A stretch of 64,000 bases of DNA from Guadua angustifolia (lineage: Eukaryota > Streptophyta > Magnoliopsida > Poales > Poaceae): the NCBI GenBank assembly GCA_036346375.1, contig JAYEVE010001028.1, forward strand, positions 1 through 64,000, given 5' to 3'. Both the position numbers and the translations under genes were made by a program. This document shows, piece by piece, positions 33,722-44,370 of this stretch. A model generated the notes under the pieces. The model did not search any database and had not been told where the DNA came from. It saw only the letters and a program-made list of their open reading frames with translations. How positions within the stretch are numbered: the first letter of the stretch is position 1; each line of letters begins with the position of its first letter.

Positions 33722-34150
33722 TGTAGTTGAGAAGTCTTCACTGTTGTGGCCTTTAAAAAATTATTTTTTAAAAAACTAGCTCTATGCAAAAAATTTTGCA
33801 AAATTGGTCCCCTGACCCACAAATGTCGCGTGTGGGAAGTGTTGCAATATAATGCCGCGCACCCCGAGCACTGCATTGCCTGAGGTGTGCTGCAATACCA
33901 TGGAGATCCAAAAATAAAAAAATTGAATGCAAAAATAAGAAATCAACACATAATACCGTACCTAGCGATCCAAAAATTTTATAAAAAATGAATACAGCGT
34001 ACTATAGCAATGCAGCGCAACAATACCAATGCAAAATTTTTTGGATCTCCATAGCATTGCAGCACAATGCAGTTTAATTTGTAAAAATTTTTGTATGAGG
34101 CTAGTTTAAAAAAAATTAAAGGCTACAACATTGAAGACTTTCGCAATTGA
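33722..34150. mobile_element. Foldback/MITE-like element with long inverted arms
   Basis: The left arm (GAAGTCTTCACTGTTGTGGC, CTTTAAAAAA, CTAGCTCTATGCAAAAAATT) is the inverted, diverged counterpart of the right arm (...AAAAATTTTTGTATGAGGCTAG...GGCTACAACATTGAAGACTT). A further inner pair is GCAATACCATGGAGATCC (about 33890) and GGATCTCCATAGCATTGC (about 34044). Arms are about 180 bp with a loop of about 135 bp. No coding sequence. Superfamily not assigned. Confidence 0.65.
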
Positions 34151-34153
34151 ACA

Positions 34154-35600
34154 TGTAACACCGTAAAATTCTTAATTTTGTATATTTAATTATTTATCTA
34201 TTTTTGGGATTTTATTTAAAATTTTATAGCTTTTACAAGCATGTTCAAAAGCTAAAAGTAATTAAAAATTAAAATTTAAACTCAAATTTAAGCTAAAATT
34301 TATTAAGTTCAAAATGTCTTCATAAATTTCTGTGAACTTTTTACAAATTTTTGAACTCTATTATCCATTTACTAAAAGGCTTTTTGTATTTCTGAAATTG
34401 TTTTTAATTTGAAAATAAAATTTAGATCCTTATACTAATCTGGGCCGAATCCCAATTGCTTCCAGGCCAGTTTCATATTTTCGGCCAGCCGAACCAGCCC
34501 ATTTATTTTTCCAGGCTATGGCCCGTCCGCCCTTTTTTTCTTGCCAGGCGGGCCCGCCCAACCCCACTTGTCAGTCGCAAGTCCCGCTTCTTCTTCCTCC
34601 CTGCATGACGCTCTGGCTACTGCCATTGTTGCGCAGCTCCCAACCAGCGCTATTAATACCCATTTCATGTGCAATCAAGGGAGATATTAGGTCCCACCAA
34701 TGTGCAGTGGTGACTAGAAGTTTGTCTCCTCAGTTCATGCGCATAAAGCTTACAATCAAGTCCGCGCCCCGGTGTTCCCGCAACCGTTTCGGTACTGAAG
34801 GGGCTACAAATTGGTGAGCACCAGTACTGCGGTGTGTCTTTGAACCCATTCCAACCGTTCCCGAGCTTTTTCTTGCACATAAACACTGGAAACACCGTCG
34901 TCTTTCCCAGAGCCGACCGTCAGCTTTGCGCCATCGCCACCACTTGGGACCGCCTCGTCTCAATCCGTTCGCGTCATATCGTGCGCGAGGTTGTGCTCTC
35001 CATTTCCTCATATTTTGCATTTCGCTTTCTGTATGCGACTGATTTTCTGGTCCTTTGTTCTTTGCGGCCAAGCTTCCATTTTCTTCAAACTTCATTGTTG
35101 GCTGTGCTTCCCCGCCGCAGGCGACCTCGGTGATGGCTTCGTGACAACGCCGCCGAGCTCGTGCTCGTCTCGTCTTACTCTCGACCGGTTCCCTTTGCAC
35201 CGATGCCATCGCCGCATTCAAACAGCCGAGCCGCTCAGTACTGTGCAGTTTTGGCCAAGCACGCGCAGCACCAACCGAACACATTTGCATGCAGCCAAAC
35301 CCATGCACCAAATGCACTGCTAGCTATTCCACCAAAGCTTTACCCCACGGTCCCCACCTATCATTTTGCACTTTCCATACAAAATCAATTTAGTCTAAGG
35401 ATCAATGAGCTTTCTAACGCCTTCAACACAGGAATCTCCAATAGGAAAATAAATCGGAATGCCAAAACAGTGTTTTGTATTTTTTTTCTCGTTTTTCGTA
35501 ATTACGCTGACAGAACGCAACCGAATCTAATTAGGTGGGACCCACCCGTTAGGGCAATTGGCAAGTGGGACTCCTGCTAAATGGTGGCTATAACATGACG
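34154..35600 (+). mobile_element. LTR-like fragment (TGTAACACC type)
   Basis: The segment starts TGTAACACCGTAAAATTC and goes through an AT-rich stretch into GGGCCGAATCCCAATTGC. Then comes a GC-richer, coding-poor part with AGGTGGGACCCACCCGTTAG near 35530. This order is seen in long LTRs of grass Ty3/gypsy (Tekay/Del type) elements, and it resembles 55600-57500. The 3' end is not defined and no partner LTR is found. Open frames of up to 195 codons inside it look non-coding. Confidence 0.4.
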
Positions 35601-35793
35601 GAATGAGCGGATAGCCTGATAATGATTCATGGCTAAAAGACTTGAGTTGAAGTTTCAAAAATAAAATAAATGTGAGTTCAGAAGTTTTTTCCCCCCTTCG
35701 ACACTATATTTTTAAAATTTGATCCAAAGATCGTGGCGGTCCTAGTATTTTGGGGACCTGTATGAAAATTTATTTGGAGACCCCATCCACCTC

Positions 35794-35796
<3 letters not shown>

Positions 35797-35855
<59 letters not shown>
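35797..35855. repeat. (TA)n microsatellite
   Basis: About 29 uninterrupted TA units inside the second hAT remnant. Confidence 0.95.
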
Positions 35856-35858
<3 letters not shown>

Positions 35859-35911
35859 TATCAAAACCAAAACCAAAACAAAAAATATTTAATTTCAAAA
35901 GTCCTCTCACT

Positions 35912-36079
35912 AGGGTTTTTTATTTCGGTTTTGGAATAAATATCGCTCTCCCATCAAAGCAGTTGAAATTTCGGTCAAATTTCTACCAAATTCAAACAAA
36001 AACAACAAAATCCGAAATTTTGCCCTTTCGCTTTGGATCAAATGGCGAAATTTGGAAATTTCGTCAAAATAAAAATCCT
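35912..36079. mobile_element. Small GAAATTTCGG-type MITE, 168 bp
   Basis: The ends AGGGTTTTTTATTTCGG and the inverted AGGATTTTTATTTTGACG form terminal repeats. The interior is rich in AATTTCGG and contains CCAAATTCAAACAAAAACAA. Flanks CCTCTCACT and GCTCTCAACT may be a diverged duplication of about 9 bp, pointing to a Mutator-like origin. A relative with matching ends and the same CAAATTCAAACAAAAA phrase is in the RNase intron (49038-49225). Confidence 0.55.
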
Positions 36080-36499
36080 CGCTCTCAACTTCTAGGATTT
36101 CTTCGCAATGACTTTCATCAAAATATTTCTTCCTCACGACGACGTTTTATCGAAAACGATGCCTCTACACCCATGTCATTTGCAATACCTTTGGCAATGC
36201 TCAGACAAGAAAAAAAACCATCATTTTTGTACTTCTCAAAGTATTCCATTATACTTTGTATTTGCTTTAAAGTAGAGTCAATGCACATGGCTGGCCATTG
36301 CAGCTTTTTACTCACTTTGTTTACATCAAATAAAACACATACCAGATAACCATACCAAGCAGAAACTCAAAACTGCCAAGTGCATCAAATAAATTTTTTG
36401 CATCACTTTCTGCCCATGGTATACTTACATACCTGGGGCCCTCATGAATTTGGGGGCCCGGGGCGGTCGCCCACCCGCCTCCAGGGCGTACTGTCCAAG

Positions 36500-37205
36500 C
36501 ATGTATAGTGTGTTTTTTAACAGCGAAAACAGTGGAAGGTGATTCATATGACGATGGGTAAGGCAGACCGCTAAGAACTCTTTTTTTTGTTAACTTTTTT
36601 CGATGTCTGCTGGATCTACTGGTCTACCAAGTAGGATTGACAATCGGGTGGATACTTTTGAGTACGATCGTCGTCCACTCGAATCCGAAACTGTGTCACC
36701 CATTCAAACCTGTTAGGTTTTTAGGCATAGAATTATGCTCACACTTGAACTCGATGGGCATCTATACTTAGTTTAATGTAACTAAATATGGACACCTAGG
36801 ATACCTATTGGGTATCTATTGATGTAACTAAGTATAGGTCCTTATTGATGTAACTTAATTGGGTTACGTATGTCTCTAAAAAGTGGGGCCTGCATGTTAT
36901 AGGATACCTATTGAATATCTATGGATACAAATCGACACTCATGTCTATTCTATGACTTTACCGGATACCTAAATTCAAAATTCATAGGCTTAAAATACCA
37001 CCCATATTCATTATTATCAGATCAGATACCCAAACCTATAAATAAAACTGCCCTCCTACTACTGAGTCATTTCCACTAGCAAATGGATCCCATGCAGCTG
37101 TCGTACTAATTTTATGCAACGGATCTTACGAAACACCTGTGCCTCAAGTTTTTTGCTCAAACAAAGGCCATCTCGTTTGAGCTTATTGAGCTTTTAGTGG
37201 CTTCA
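36500..37205. other. Intergenic, no gene recognised
   Basis: Loosely repeated GATACC(C/T)A(A/T)T phrases (36780-37030) suggest an old low-copy repeat. No frame is supported. Confidence 0.4.
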
Positions 37206-37209
37206 TTTT

Positions 37210-37962
37210 TTTCGACGATTCGGGAACAGTTCTCCGCCGAGCTTACTTATTAAATGAGGGATCAATCTAAGACTCTTTTTTCGCGGGGGGTATAGCGTCC
37301 GAGGTCCTGCCGAACTACAGATAGCGAGGTGGTCGGGACAATCACAATGAACCAGGGGAGATTTTTGATCTGGTTCGGGCCTCTCGCAAGGGAGATAATA
37401 ACCCTACGTCCAGTGATTGCACCAGCTTCTTGTGGATGTATTACAATATTCTTGCTCGGAGGGCCCTGGGAGGTCCCAAGGACTGGCTTCCAGGCACCAA
37501 CAAGGAGCTCTATGTATGAGGGAGAGAGTGAAAATCGAGCTGAGCTCAGTTAGTCTGCTAACCGCCAACCTGGAACCCTTCGTGCGAGAAGGTATTTATA
37601 GGGGCTTACAAGCGACACAACATTTATTACAGGGTGGGCGCCACTGTTCAACGTGGATAAGTATGGTAGCGGTCGCGCGCCGTGATCCCTCGAGCATTGT
37701 GTAATTAATGCCACGTTGTCTTCGTGGACTGCGCCCGGCTTTTGGGCGAAGCCCGAGGTTTCTTCCGTCGACCCAGTCGCTTGGTCGCGGACTCCTGAGC
37801 AGGCATGCTCGGGGGACGAGCTTGATAGAGGACGAGGTGGGCCTGCAGGCTGAGCTATCCGGAGACCTTCCTTGGGGACAACGTCCAAGGGCAAATATGG
37901 TCGGCTGTTGGTCAGCTGCTAGGGTACGATGGTCGTCTACGAGAATTTCTCAATCCCCGACA
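37210..37962 (-). mobile_element. 3' LTR of the non-autonomous element (753 bp)
   Basis: Aligns along its length with 39188-39982, with scattered changes and small deletions. Shared landmarks include CGTCCGAGGTCCTG, TTGATCTGGTTCGGGCCTCT, GGTATTTATAGGGGCTTA and CAATCCCCGACA. In element orientation the TATA-like box is CCTATAAATACC (about 37593-37604). Confidence 0.85.
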
Positions 37963-38089
37963 GCTAGCCCCCGAGGCTTAAGGGCGAAGTTGCTCGACCG
38001 GGCCTTCGCCTTAAGCCTCCAGACTCACAGAGAGGATTGGGACATCGCAGTGAAAAACTACCGCGGCGTCTGAGCAACACTCACTCGGG

Positions 38090-38350
38090 AAAAAGAATCT
38101 TGCAGCGAAAAACTGCTGCAGCATCCGAGCAACATCTGCGGCATCCGAGCAGCGCTGGCTCGGGGAGAAGGGTCTCGCAGCGAAGAGCTACTGCGACATC
38201 CGAGCAGCGCTGGCTCGTGGAGAAGGGTCTCGCAGCGAAGAGCTACTGCGGCATCCGAGCGACACGGCTCGGGAACGAGGATCTTACAGCGAAGAGCTAC
38301 TGCGGCATCCGAGCGACACGGCTCGGGGAGGAGAATCTTGGGGTAGCGAG
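38090..38350. repeat. Minisatellite 1 of the LTR element, about 55-60 bp unit
   Basis: About five units of GCAGCGAAGAGCTACTGCGG, CATCCGAGCGACACGGCTCG, GGGAACGAGGATCTT with variation. GC-rich and non-coding. Confidence 0.8.
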
Positions 38351-38354
38351 TGAA

Positions 38355-38640
38355 CCTGCGCAATCTCATCCTGGACATGGTTCAGATGCCCAGGGAGCTA
38401 GACTTAGATCAGATGTCTAAGGAGAAGGCAACTAGCAGATTGCGGGCGGACTCGCACTACCACATCCCAAGCATGGGTCAGATGAACCCGCGTAATCTCA
38501 TCCTGGACATGGTTCAGATGCCCAGAGAAGCTAGACTTAGATCAGATGTCTAAGGAGAAAGCAACTAGCAGATTGCGGGCGGACTCGCACTACCACATCC
38601 CAAGCATGGGTCAGATGATCGGGGAACTGACAGACGAGAC
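38355..38640. repeat. Minisatellite 2, 130-bp unit, 2 copies plus part
   Basis: Units with AATCTCATCCTGGACATGG at 38361 and 38491, then AGACTTAGATCAGATGTCTA, AACTAGCAGATTGCGGGCGG and CTACCACATCCCAAGCATGG. The second unit is followed by a decayed partial copy. Confidence 0.8.
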
Positions 38641-38734
38641 ATGCTCGAACTGCCGCATCCTAGACATGGACTAAATGTCCAGGAAAACTAACTAGCAGGT
38701 CACGAGATGACTGATGCCGCTGCATTCGGGCGAG

Positions 38735-39015
38735 CCCCGGCGCGGAAGGGACTCGAGCCCGAGTGAAGGACGTTCTCGGCGCGGAACACAAACTGTCCCC
38801 GAGCGAAACGCGTGCTCGGGGGAAGAGACTCGTGCCCGAGCGAAGGACGTGCTCGGCGCGGAACACGGGCGGTCCCCGAGCGAATCGTGTGCTCAAGGGA
38901 AGAGACTCGCGCCCGAGCGAAGGACGTGCTCGGCGCGAACACGGATCCTCGCGAAGCGCTTTGCTCGGGGAAGAGACTCGCGCCAGAGCGAAGGACGTGC
39001 TCGGCGCGGAACATG
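38735..39015. repeat. Minisatellite 3, about 77-bp unit, 4 copies
   Basis: Units carry GAGCGAAGGACGTGCTCGGC, GCGGAACAC, then CCCCGAGCGAA...GTGCTCGGGG and AAGAGACTCG. Several frames remain open through the array by chance. Confidence 0.8.
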
Positions 39016-39187
39016 GACTCGGTGTGGCCTTGTGGATCAGTCACACCGACCACGCCTTAGCTGGCATAGTGCACGTCGTCATCCTCCACGTCGTCGAAGA
39101 CGCAGAGGTCTTGATTGTCCTGAGAATTCGGCATCCTCAGGGATTCCCCGCGAAAGGACCCAGTCGATCCCCACGGACGGCGCCAAC

Positions 39188-39982
39188 TGTCGACGATTTG
39201 GGACCAATCCCTCGCCGAGCTTACTTGTTGAATGAGGGATCAACCTAAGGCCCTTTTTTCGCGAGGGGTATAACGTCCGAGGTCCTGACGAGCTACGGAT
39301 AGCGAGGTGGTCAGGACAATCGCAATGAACCAGGGGAGGCTTTTTGATCTGGTTCGGGCCTCTCGCAAGGGAGATAATAACCCTACGTCCAGTGATCGCA
39401 CCAGCTTCTTATGGATGTATTACAATATCCTTGCTCGGGGGGCCTTGGGAGGTCCCAAGGACTGACTTCCAGGCCACCAGCAAGGAGCTCTATGTATGAG
39501 GGAGAGAGTGAAAATCGAGCTGAGCTAAGTCAGTCTGCTAACCGCCAACCCGGAACCTTTCGTGTGAGAAGGTATTTATAGGGGCTTATAAGCGACACAA
39601 TATTTATTACAGGGGGCGCGCCACTGTTCCGGACGTGGATAGTGCTGTTTCCTTGCTTCCCACGCACTGCAGCGACGATGGTACAGTATGGCAGATCGGG
39701 CGTATGTGATCCCTCGAGCCGTGTAATTAATGCCACGTCGTCTTCGTGGACTGCGCCCGGCTTTTGGGCGAAGCCCGAGGTTTCTTCCGTCGACTCGGTC
39801 ACTTGGTCACGACTCCTGAGCAGACATGCTCGGGGACGAGTTTGACAGAGGACGAGGTGGGCCTGGAGGCCGGACTATCTGGATACCTTCCTTGGGAATA
39901 ACGTCCAAGGACAAACATGGTCGGCTGCTGGCCAGCTGCTGGGGTACGATGGTCGTCTACGAGAATTTTCCAATCCCCGACA
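39188..39982 (-). mobile_element. 5' LTR of the non-autonomous element (795 bp)
   Basis: The longer of the two LTRs; extra sequence lies around 39630-39690 relative to the 3' LTR. Clear TG...CA ends in element orientation: TGTCGGGGATTGG at 39982 and AAATCGTCGACA at 39188. Contains CCTATAAATACC near 39573-39584 on the minus strand. Confidence 0.85.
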
Positions 39983-41132
39983 GTTTTTCTTCAGTAGAGT
40001 GGCTGTATATAATTGCTCTTGAGGGTCTCGCTGTCAAGCTCAGATATGTGGTAGCTCTTCTGCTATAGTGAGCCTATTCTATAAATCGCAATATACTATG
40101 GTACCAGTGAAGTGCTATAGTAAAAGAGCATGATAGGTGACGTAGTATTTGTTACTTCTACGATCAGGGATGAAACTAGTTTTGCAAATTATTTGTACAG
40201 TTTTAGATTTACAAAATAAATGGGCCGGTGGGGGTAAAAAAAAGCTCACGAGTCAAAACTCTTGTTAAAGGAGCTAAAAGTCCAGCTACCACAATAACTA
40301 GAGATTTATTCCTTTTGCGACGATAACCAGAGATTTATTCACCGGAATATACTCTATATTAAAGTGCCTGGGATTGCCGAGCAACCAGCCATGCCACGTC
40401 GCCAGCTCGTTCGCGTCGCTGTTCCAGCTTTCAAGGCCGTTGTCCGTGCCACCGACGCCAAGTCCGTTTGGCCCGTGGCGGTTTTAGCCGTCCGTCGCTG
40501 CGATGGCTGGTAGCGGCTCCTGGATTTGTGCCACCTGCGTTTCGTGAGGTCTTGCCCTGTCCTGGTCTCGATTTGTTCGTTCCTCTTTTCGTTTTCTCTA
40601 CTCCGTGAACTCCGCCGCCTCCACCCTTCGGCGCGGCCCCTTGGCCGTCCGCTCTGATCCGCTTCCCCCGCCTAGGTTTGATTCATCCGCATCGAGCGGT
40701 CGGTGCCCCGATTGGTCGGTTCCCCGCCTCCAGTCGCTCTGCCGGTTAACCGCGTCGATCGGCGTTTTCGTCGCTCTGCATTCCTTTTAGCTCTTGCTGC
40801 CTCCTGCTGCTCCCCTTCTCTCCTTGATTTCTTTGGTGCTTTGGGTGCTCTTTCTGACTCACTTTGCTTGTGCGGTTGAGTTGGGGATCATTGTTCACAG
40901 AGGTCACCGTGCTTGCCATTGGGCGGTTTGCCGTTTAGCAACCCGGTGCCCTTTGGCTTCTGAGATTGAAGGTAAGCACGTCCTTTTGCTTTGCCTAGCT
41001 TGTTACATCCGTGTTTTTCGTTTCGCCTATATCTTGTTGCGTCCTTATTCTGTTTGTTTGGTGCCAAGTTCTTGCTTGCTAGCTCGACCTCCTAATTACG
41101 TGTGGTTGCTGAGCTGCTTGCGTTGCGCTGCG
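39983..41132. other. No gene confirmed; UTR-like GC-rich stretch
   Basis: From about 40590 to 40980 the sequence is C/T-rich and ends in GATTGAAGGTAAGCACG, resembling the 5' UTR and first donor of a plant gene. No coding exon follows that I can identify. It could be a captured gene fragment inside a transposon, or the first exon of a decayed gene. Confidence 0.35.
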
Positions 41133-42034
41133 TATATTTTTTTTTGCTATTCGCTGTCGGCTATATCTCTATGGATGCTGATACGTCTTGCCTCTGCTTC
41201 ACCACCGTTTCTTATTCAATCGATTCTTCACAAGGTTGCTGTGCATGCATTTTCCTCGATAGGAAGCAAACCATCGATTCTACCTCCATCACCACCGCTT
41301 TCGTTAGTTCCTCAAGATTTAGATCCATTATTATTTTCTTCTCACGGATATTCTGAACATGGATGGTGGATGGGGAGCCGCAAAATTGTGTGTCTTGTGT
41401 ACTTTTAATCGCTTTTATTGTGTAGGAGCTATCGTGTTTTATTTGTATCGTGCAACCTTGTGAAGAATCAGTGTTATGTGCGCTTGATAGTTCTCACTAT
41501 CTTGTTGTTTTTGTTTAGAGAAGTAAAACCGCTTTCTTCTAATGTGAATATATGAAGGGGGCCTAAAGGAGATTGGGCCGCTTATGCTATATCACAGATA
41601 TTTTTTTTTTGCTATTCATTGTCGGCTATATCTCTATGGATGCTGATACGTCTTGCCTCTGCTTCACCACCGTTTCTTATTCAACTGATTCTTCACAAGG
41701 TTGCCAGGCATGCATTTTCCTGATAGGGAAGCAAACCATCGTATTCTACCTCCATCACCACCGTTTCGTTAGTTCCTCAGTATTTAGATCCATTATTATT
41801 TTCTTCTCAGCGGATATTGCTGAACATGGATGGTGGATGGGAGCTGGCAAAATTGTGTGTCTTGTGTACTTTTAATCGTTTTATTGTGTAGGAGCTATCG
41901 TGTTTTATTTGTATCAGGCAACCTTGTGAAGAATCAGTGTTATGTGCGTTTGATAGTTCTCACTATCTTGTTGTTTTTTGTTTAGAGAAGTAAAACTGCT
42001 TTCTTCTAATGTGAATATATGAAGGTGGCCTAAA
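41133..42034 (+). repeat. 435-bp tandem duplication
   Basis: Copy 1 is 41133-41567 and copy 2 is 41599-42034, separated by about 31 bp. They share GCTATTCG/ACTGTCGGC... through TCTATGGATGCTGATACGTC, TTGCCTCTGCTTCACCACCG, GAACATGGATGGTGGATGG and GTGAATATATGAAGG. Differences are few and include small indels, so the duplication is fairly recent. Frames in it are broken between copies; no gene is called. The spacer GGAGATTGGGCCGCTTATGC is unique. Confidence 0.85.
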
Positions 42035-43865
42035 ACTTAAAATAGAGAGTTAAGTGAAGGATGACTTGCATTAGTTCATTGCAAATTTGGCGTGTCTTTC
42101 TTGGATGAGTTGCAACTATTACATCTGCAGATTCTGTCATTGAAAATTTTAAATTTAAATTTTAAATATCATGTTTTGAAAATTTTAAATTTAAATTTTA
42201 AATATCATGTTTTTAAATTGTAAATGTTAATATGCTTATGTTTTATGTATTACAAATATTTTTGATTGAATTTTAGTGGTGTCAAATGAAGATTATATAT
42301 AGCGGATATGTTAAAATAGGAGAAAAAGTAAAATATGGGCTGAGATTTAGGGGATGTTGTTGGACTTGTGCTCTGAAAACAGAGCTCTAAAAAATAGAGG
42401 GAATCCCTAAATCTAAAATAGAGGCTCTGTTTTAGGGACCCTTGCTGAAGATGCTTTTAACGCACGTTACCGATTGGGGCTGCTTACCAGAAGGATCTGC
42501 ATCTCTCTGGTCCAGGCAGGCCGGGTCGGCAGCTTCCGTTCTGGACACGCGGCTGACATCCGAGCCGTCAGAGGACGCATCAGAAGAAATATCAACGAAG
42601 GAGGCGGCGCTCCCTTTCCTCCGTCTCCTTTCCTTGCTCGCTCGCGTTCGCGTCCCACCAACCAAAAGGCGGCGAAAAGAGAGTTTTCCTGTGCCCACGG
42701 CGGGATGTGCCGGGATATTCTTCTGTGGCTGCACCAAACGCCCACCAAACACCACAAAAGACCAGTCCACTGTTCATGCATCTTCGAGTGACATACGTTA
42801 AATGTGACCTTGAAAAGTCTGCTAATACAAGGACTAGTGTAGTATATTGTTGTTCTCAACCAGATGGTATTAAAAAGAGAGAGAAACTCGCAAAACAAAA
42901 CTAGCAACTATCGAGTGATAGTTATGGCACAATCTAGGCTGTGGGCCAACCTTTTTGGATCTCCGTGTTTTCATTTGCCGTTTCGTCGCTCATTCTCGTC
43001 GAACAAGTATCCAACCGGGAAAAGACCATCTAAGCAGTCAGAGGCATACATCAGAAAAAAAATAGAGTAAATGTCTAGGGTCTATTTGTTTTAGTTTTTT
43101 ATTCTAGATTTTAGTTTCAAAAGCAGAATAAAAAACAAACAGTCTGATTCTAGAATCCAATTCTCACAATCCACCCATCCATATACACTAGAATCCACAA
43201 TCCACTTTATAATACTTTTAGATAGTTCTAACTTTTAGATAATCAGTTTTTCTACTATCACAATTCAGAATCAGCTTTTAAGAATCTAAAGTTGATGATA
43301 TTCATAGTCGAAGGGTGGCTGTAAGTATCCGATATTCATGGATGGGTCCAGGCGTTTGCTGCATCGCCTTAGGTGCGTTCGGCTAAAAGGAGGGCTCTCC
43401 AAGGATGACACATAGGGCTCCGTTTTGGCGGAATAGGAGTTTCGCTCTTTTCGTCTCCTTTCTGTTGTTTCATCTACTCACCCTCAGAGGCTGTTAACCG
43501 ATCTATTAATTAACTTTCTGCTGTACTCATGACTATCTTCCTTTAATGCAAGACAGAGCTTCTGCTAATTCCTTTCAAAAAAGAATCTAAAATTGAAACA
43601 AGCAGACCTTTAGTGCTGTTACATTTTCTCACATTTACTACGGATAACCGATACGGCGTATCGAAGACTACTGGAAAAATATGAATCTCTTCCTTGCATG
43701 AGAATACGCACACGTATGGATGTATGCCGTGGCACTTGTAAAAATATGTATCACCGTTCACATAGCCCGTACAAAAAGAGGTCAACCCATTGTAGTGGGC
43801 TAACTCAATCTTTCATAGTAAACGCTCCGAGCTTGACCTCGCAAGTTTTGCCGTCGCCGTTCAAC
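42035..43865. other. Intergenic; MITE-like scraps, no gene
   Basis: A 26-bp direct repeat with AAATTTTAAATTTAAATTTT occurs at about 42143 and 42177. A MITE-like stretch at 43078-43290 (GGGTCTATTTGTTTTAG ... TAAGAATCTAAA) has dispersed AGAATC and GATTCT motifs. Overlapping frames at 42430-42800 on both strands match no family. Confidence 0.4.
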
Positions 43866-44370
43866 GTTGGTGTACTACCGCAAGCACGGCCAGAATAAGC
43901 CAGCTCAGCGCTTCCGTCATGCTCATGCACACGGCCGTAGAAATTTCCAAACACGTAAACAGACGTACGAGACTGCAAGTGTACGGCCCAGTCTCAAGCG
44001 TAGTATTTTCCATGTGCAAAAACCCTCCTCACGTCCCATTCGCTCGTGCCGGTGCCGTGTGCGAGTCCGGCCGGTGGACGGACGCCGTAAAGGCGGAGCC
44101 AGGCCGTTGTTTCCGAGGCTGCACGTTGCGTCGCCGTCGCCGTCGAGCGAGCGCGATAAAAAGCGAGCAACCCGGGTGCTGCTCTTTTTATCACCGACGA
44201 GGCCAAAGCTACAAAAGGGAGCGCCTCCGCTGATTATTCCACGACTCACGAGCGCCCCAACCAACAAGAGCCAACCAAAGGCGAGAGCTAAGAAAAGCCT
44301 CGAGAGGCGGCGGGAGCAAGGAAGAAGCGCTAGTAACTCCGATCGATCTGCTCGTATCAGCGTCGCGGAG
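43866..44370 (+). promoter_or_regulatory. Probable promoter and 5' UTR region of the plastid MDH gene
   Basis: GC-rich sequence ends in GCGTCGCGGAG just before a GTAACAATCC donor. The transcription start cannot be fixed by eye. AT-rich motifs GATAAAAAGC (about 44155) and TTTTTATCACC (about 44186) are candidate core-promoter sites. A long open frame across the region (43867-44472) has arbitrary composition and runs over the splice donor, so it is not called as a gene. Confidence 0.4.

Larger units (their letters stand above)
35731..36493 (-). mobile_element. Second hAT remnant, about 763 bp
   Basis: The minus strand contains the hAT transposase segment STLKQIQSIMEYFEKYKNDGF and AKGIANDMGVEASF, KRRREEEIF (36118-36315), typical of TTF-type hAT transposases. 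Putative flanks TCCAAAGA (35723-35730) and TCCAAGCA (36494-36501) match at six of eight bases, and the ends are loosely inverted (GTGGCGGTCCTAG / GGGCGTACTG). A nested small MITE (35912-36079) and a TA microsatellite (35797-35855) interrupt it. Boundaries are tentative; identity is firm. Confidence 0.7.
37210..39982 (-). mobile_element. Complete non-autonomous LTR retrotransposon, 2.77 kb
   Basis: Two LTRs in the same orientation (minus) flank a 1225-bp internal region. In element orientation the 5' LTR is 39982-39188, followed by a primer-binding-site-like GTTGGCGCCGTCCGTGGGGA (39187-39168). At the far end a purine tract CCTCGGGGGCTAGC precedes the 3' LTR (37962-37210). LTRs run TGTCGGGGATTG...CGTCGACA; the outer end of the 37210 copy has lost its TG/CA. 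Flanks ATTTT and GTTTT match at four of five bases. There is no gag or pol. The internal region is three minisatellites, so it depends on proteins of a relative, probably a Tat-type gypsy element given the similar purine tract and binding site. Confidence 0.85.

Noticed and set aside
34730..35317. 195-codon minus-strand frame
   Set aside because: It lies in the GC-richer part of an LTR-like fragment and has no family signature.
40794..41408. 204-codon plus-strand frame across a splice-like donor
   Set aside because: It runs into the tandem duplication with a different frame in the second copy; composition is typical of translated C/T-rich UTR.
42430..42907. Overlapping frames on both strands
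   Set aside because: Short, of equal plausibility on both strands, and with no domain.
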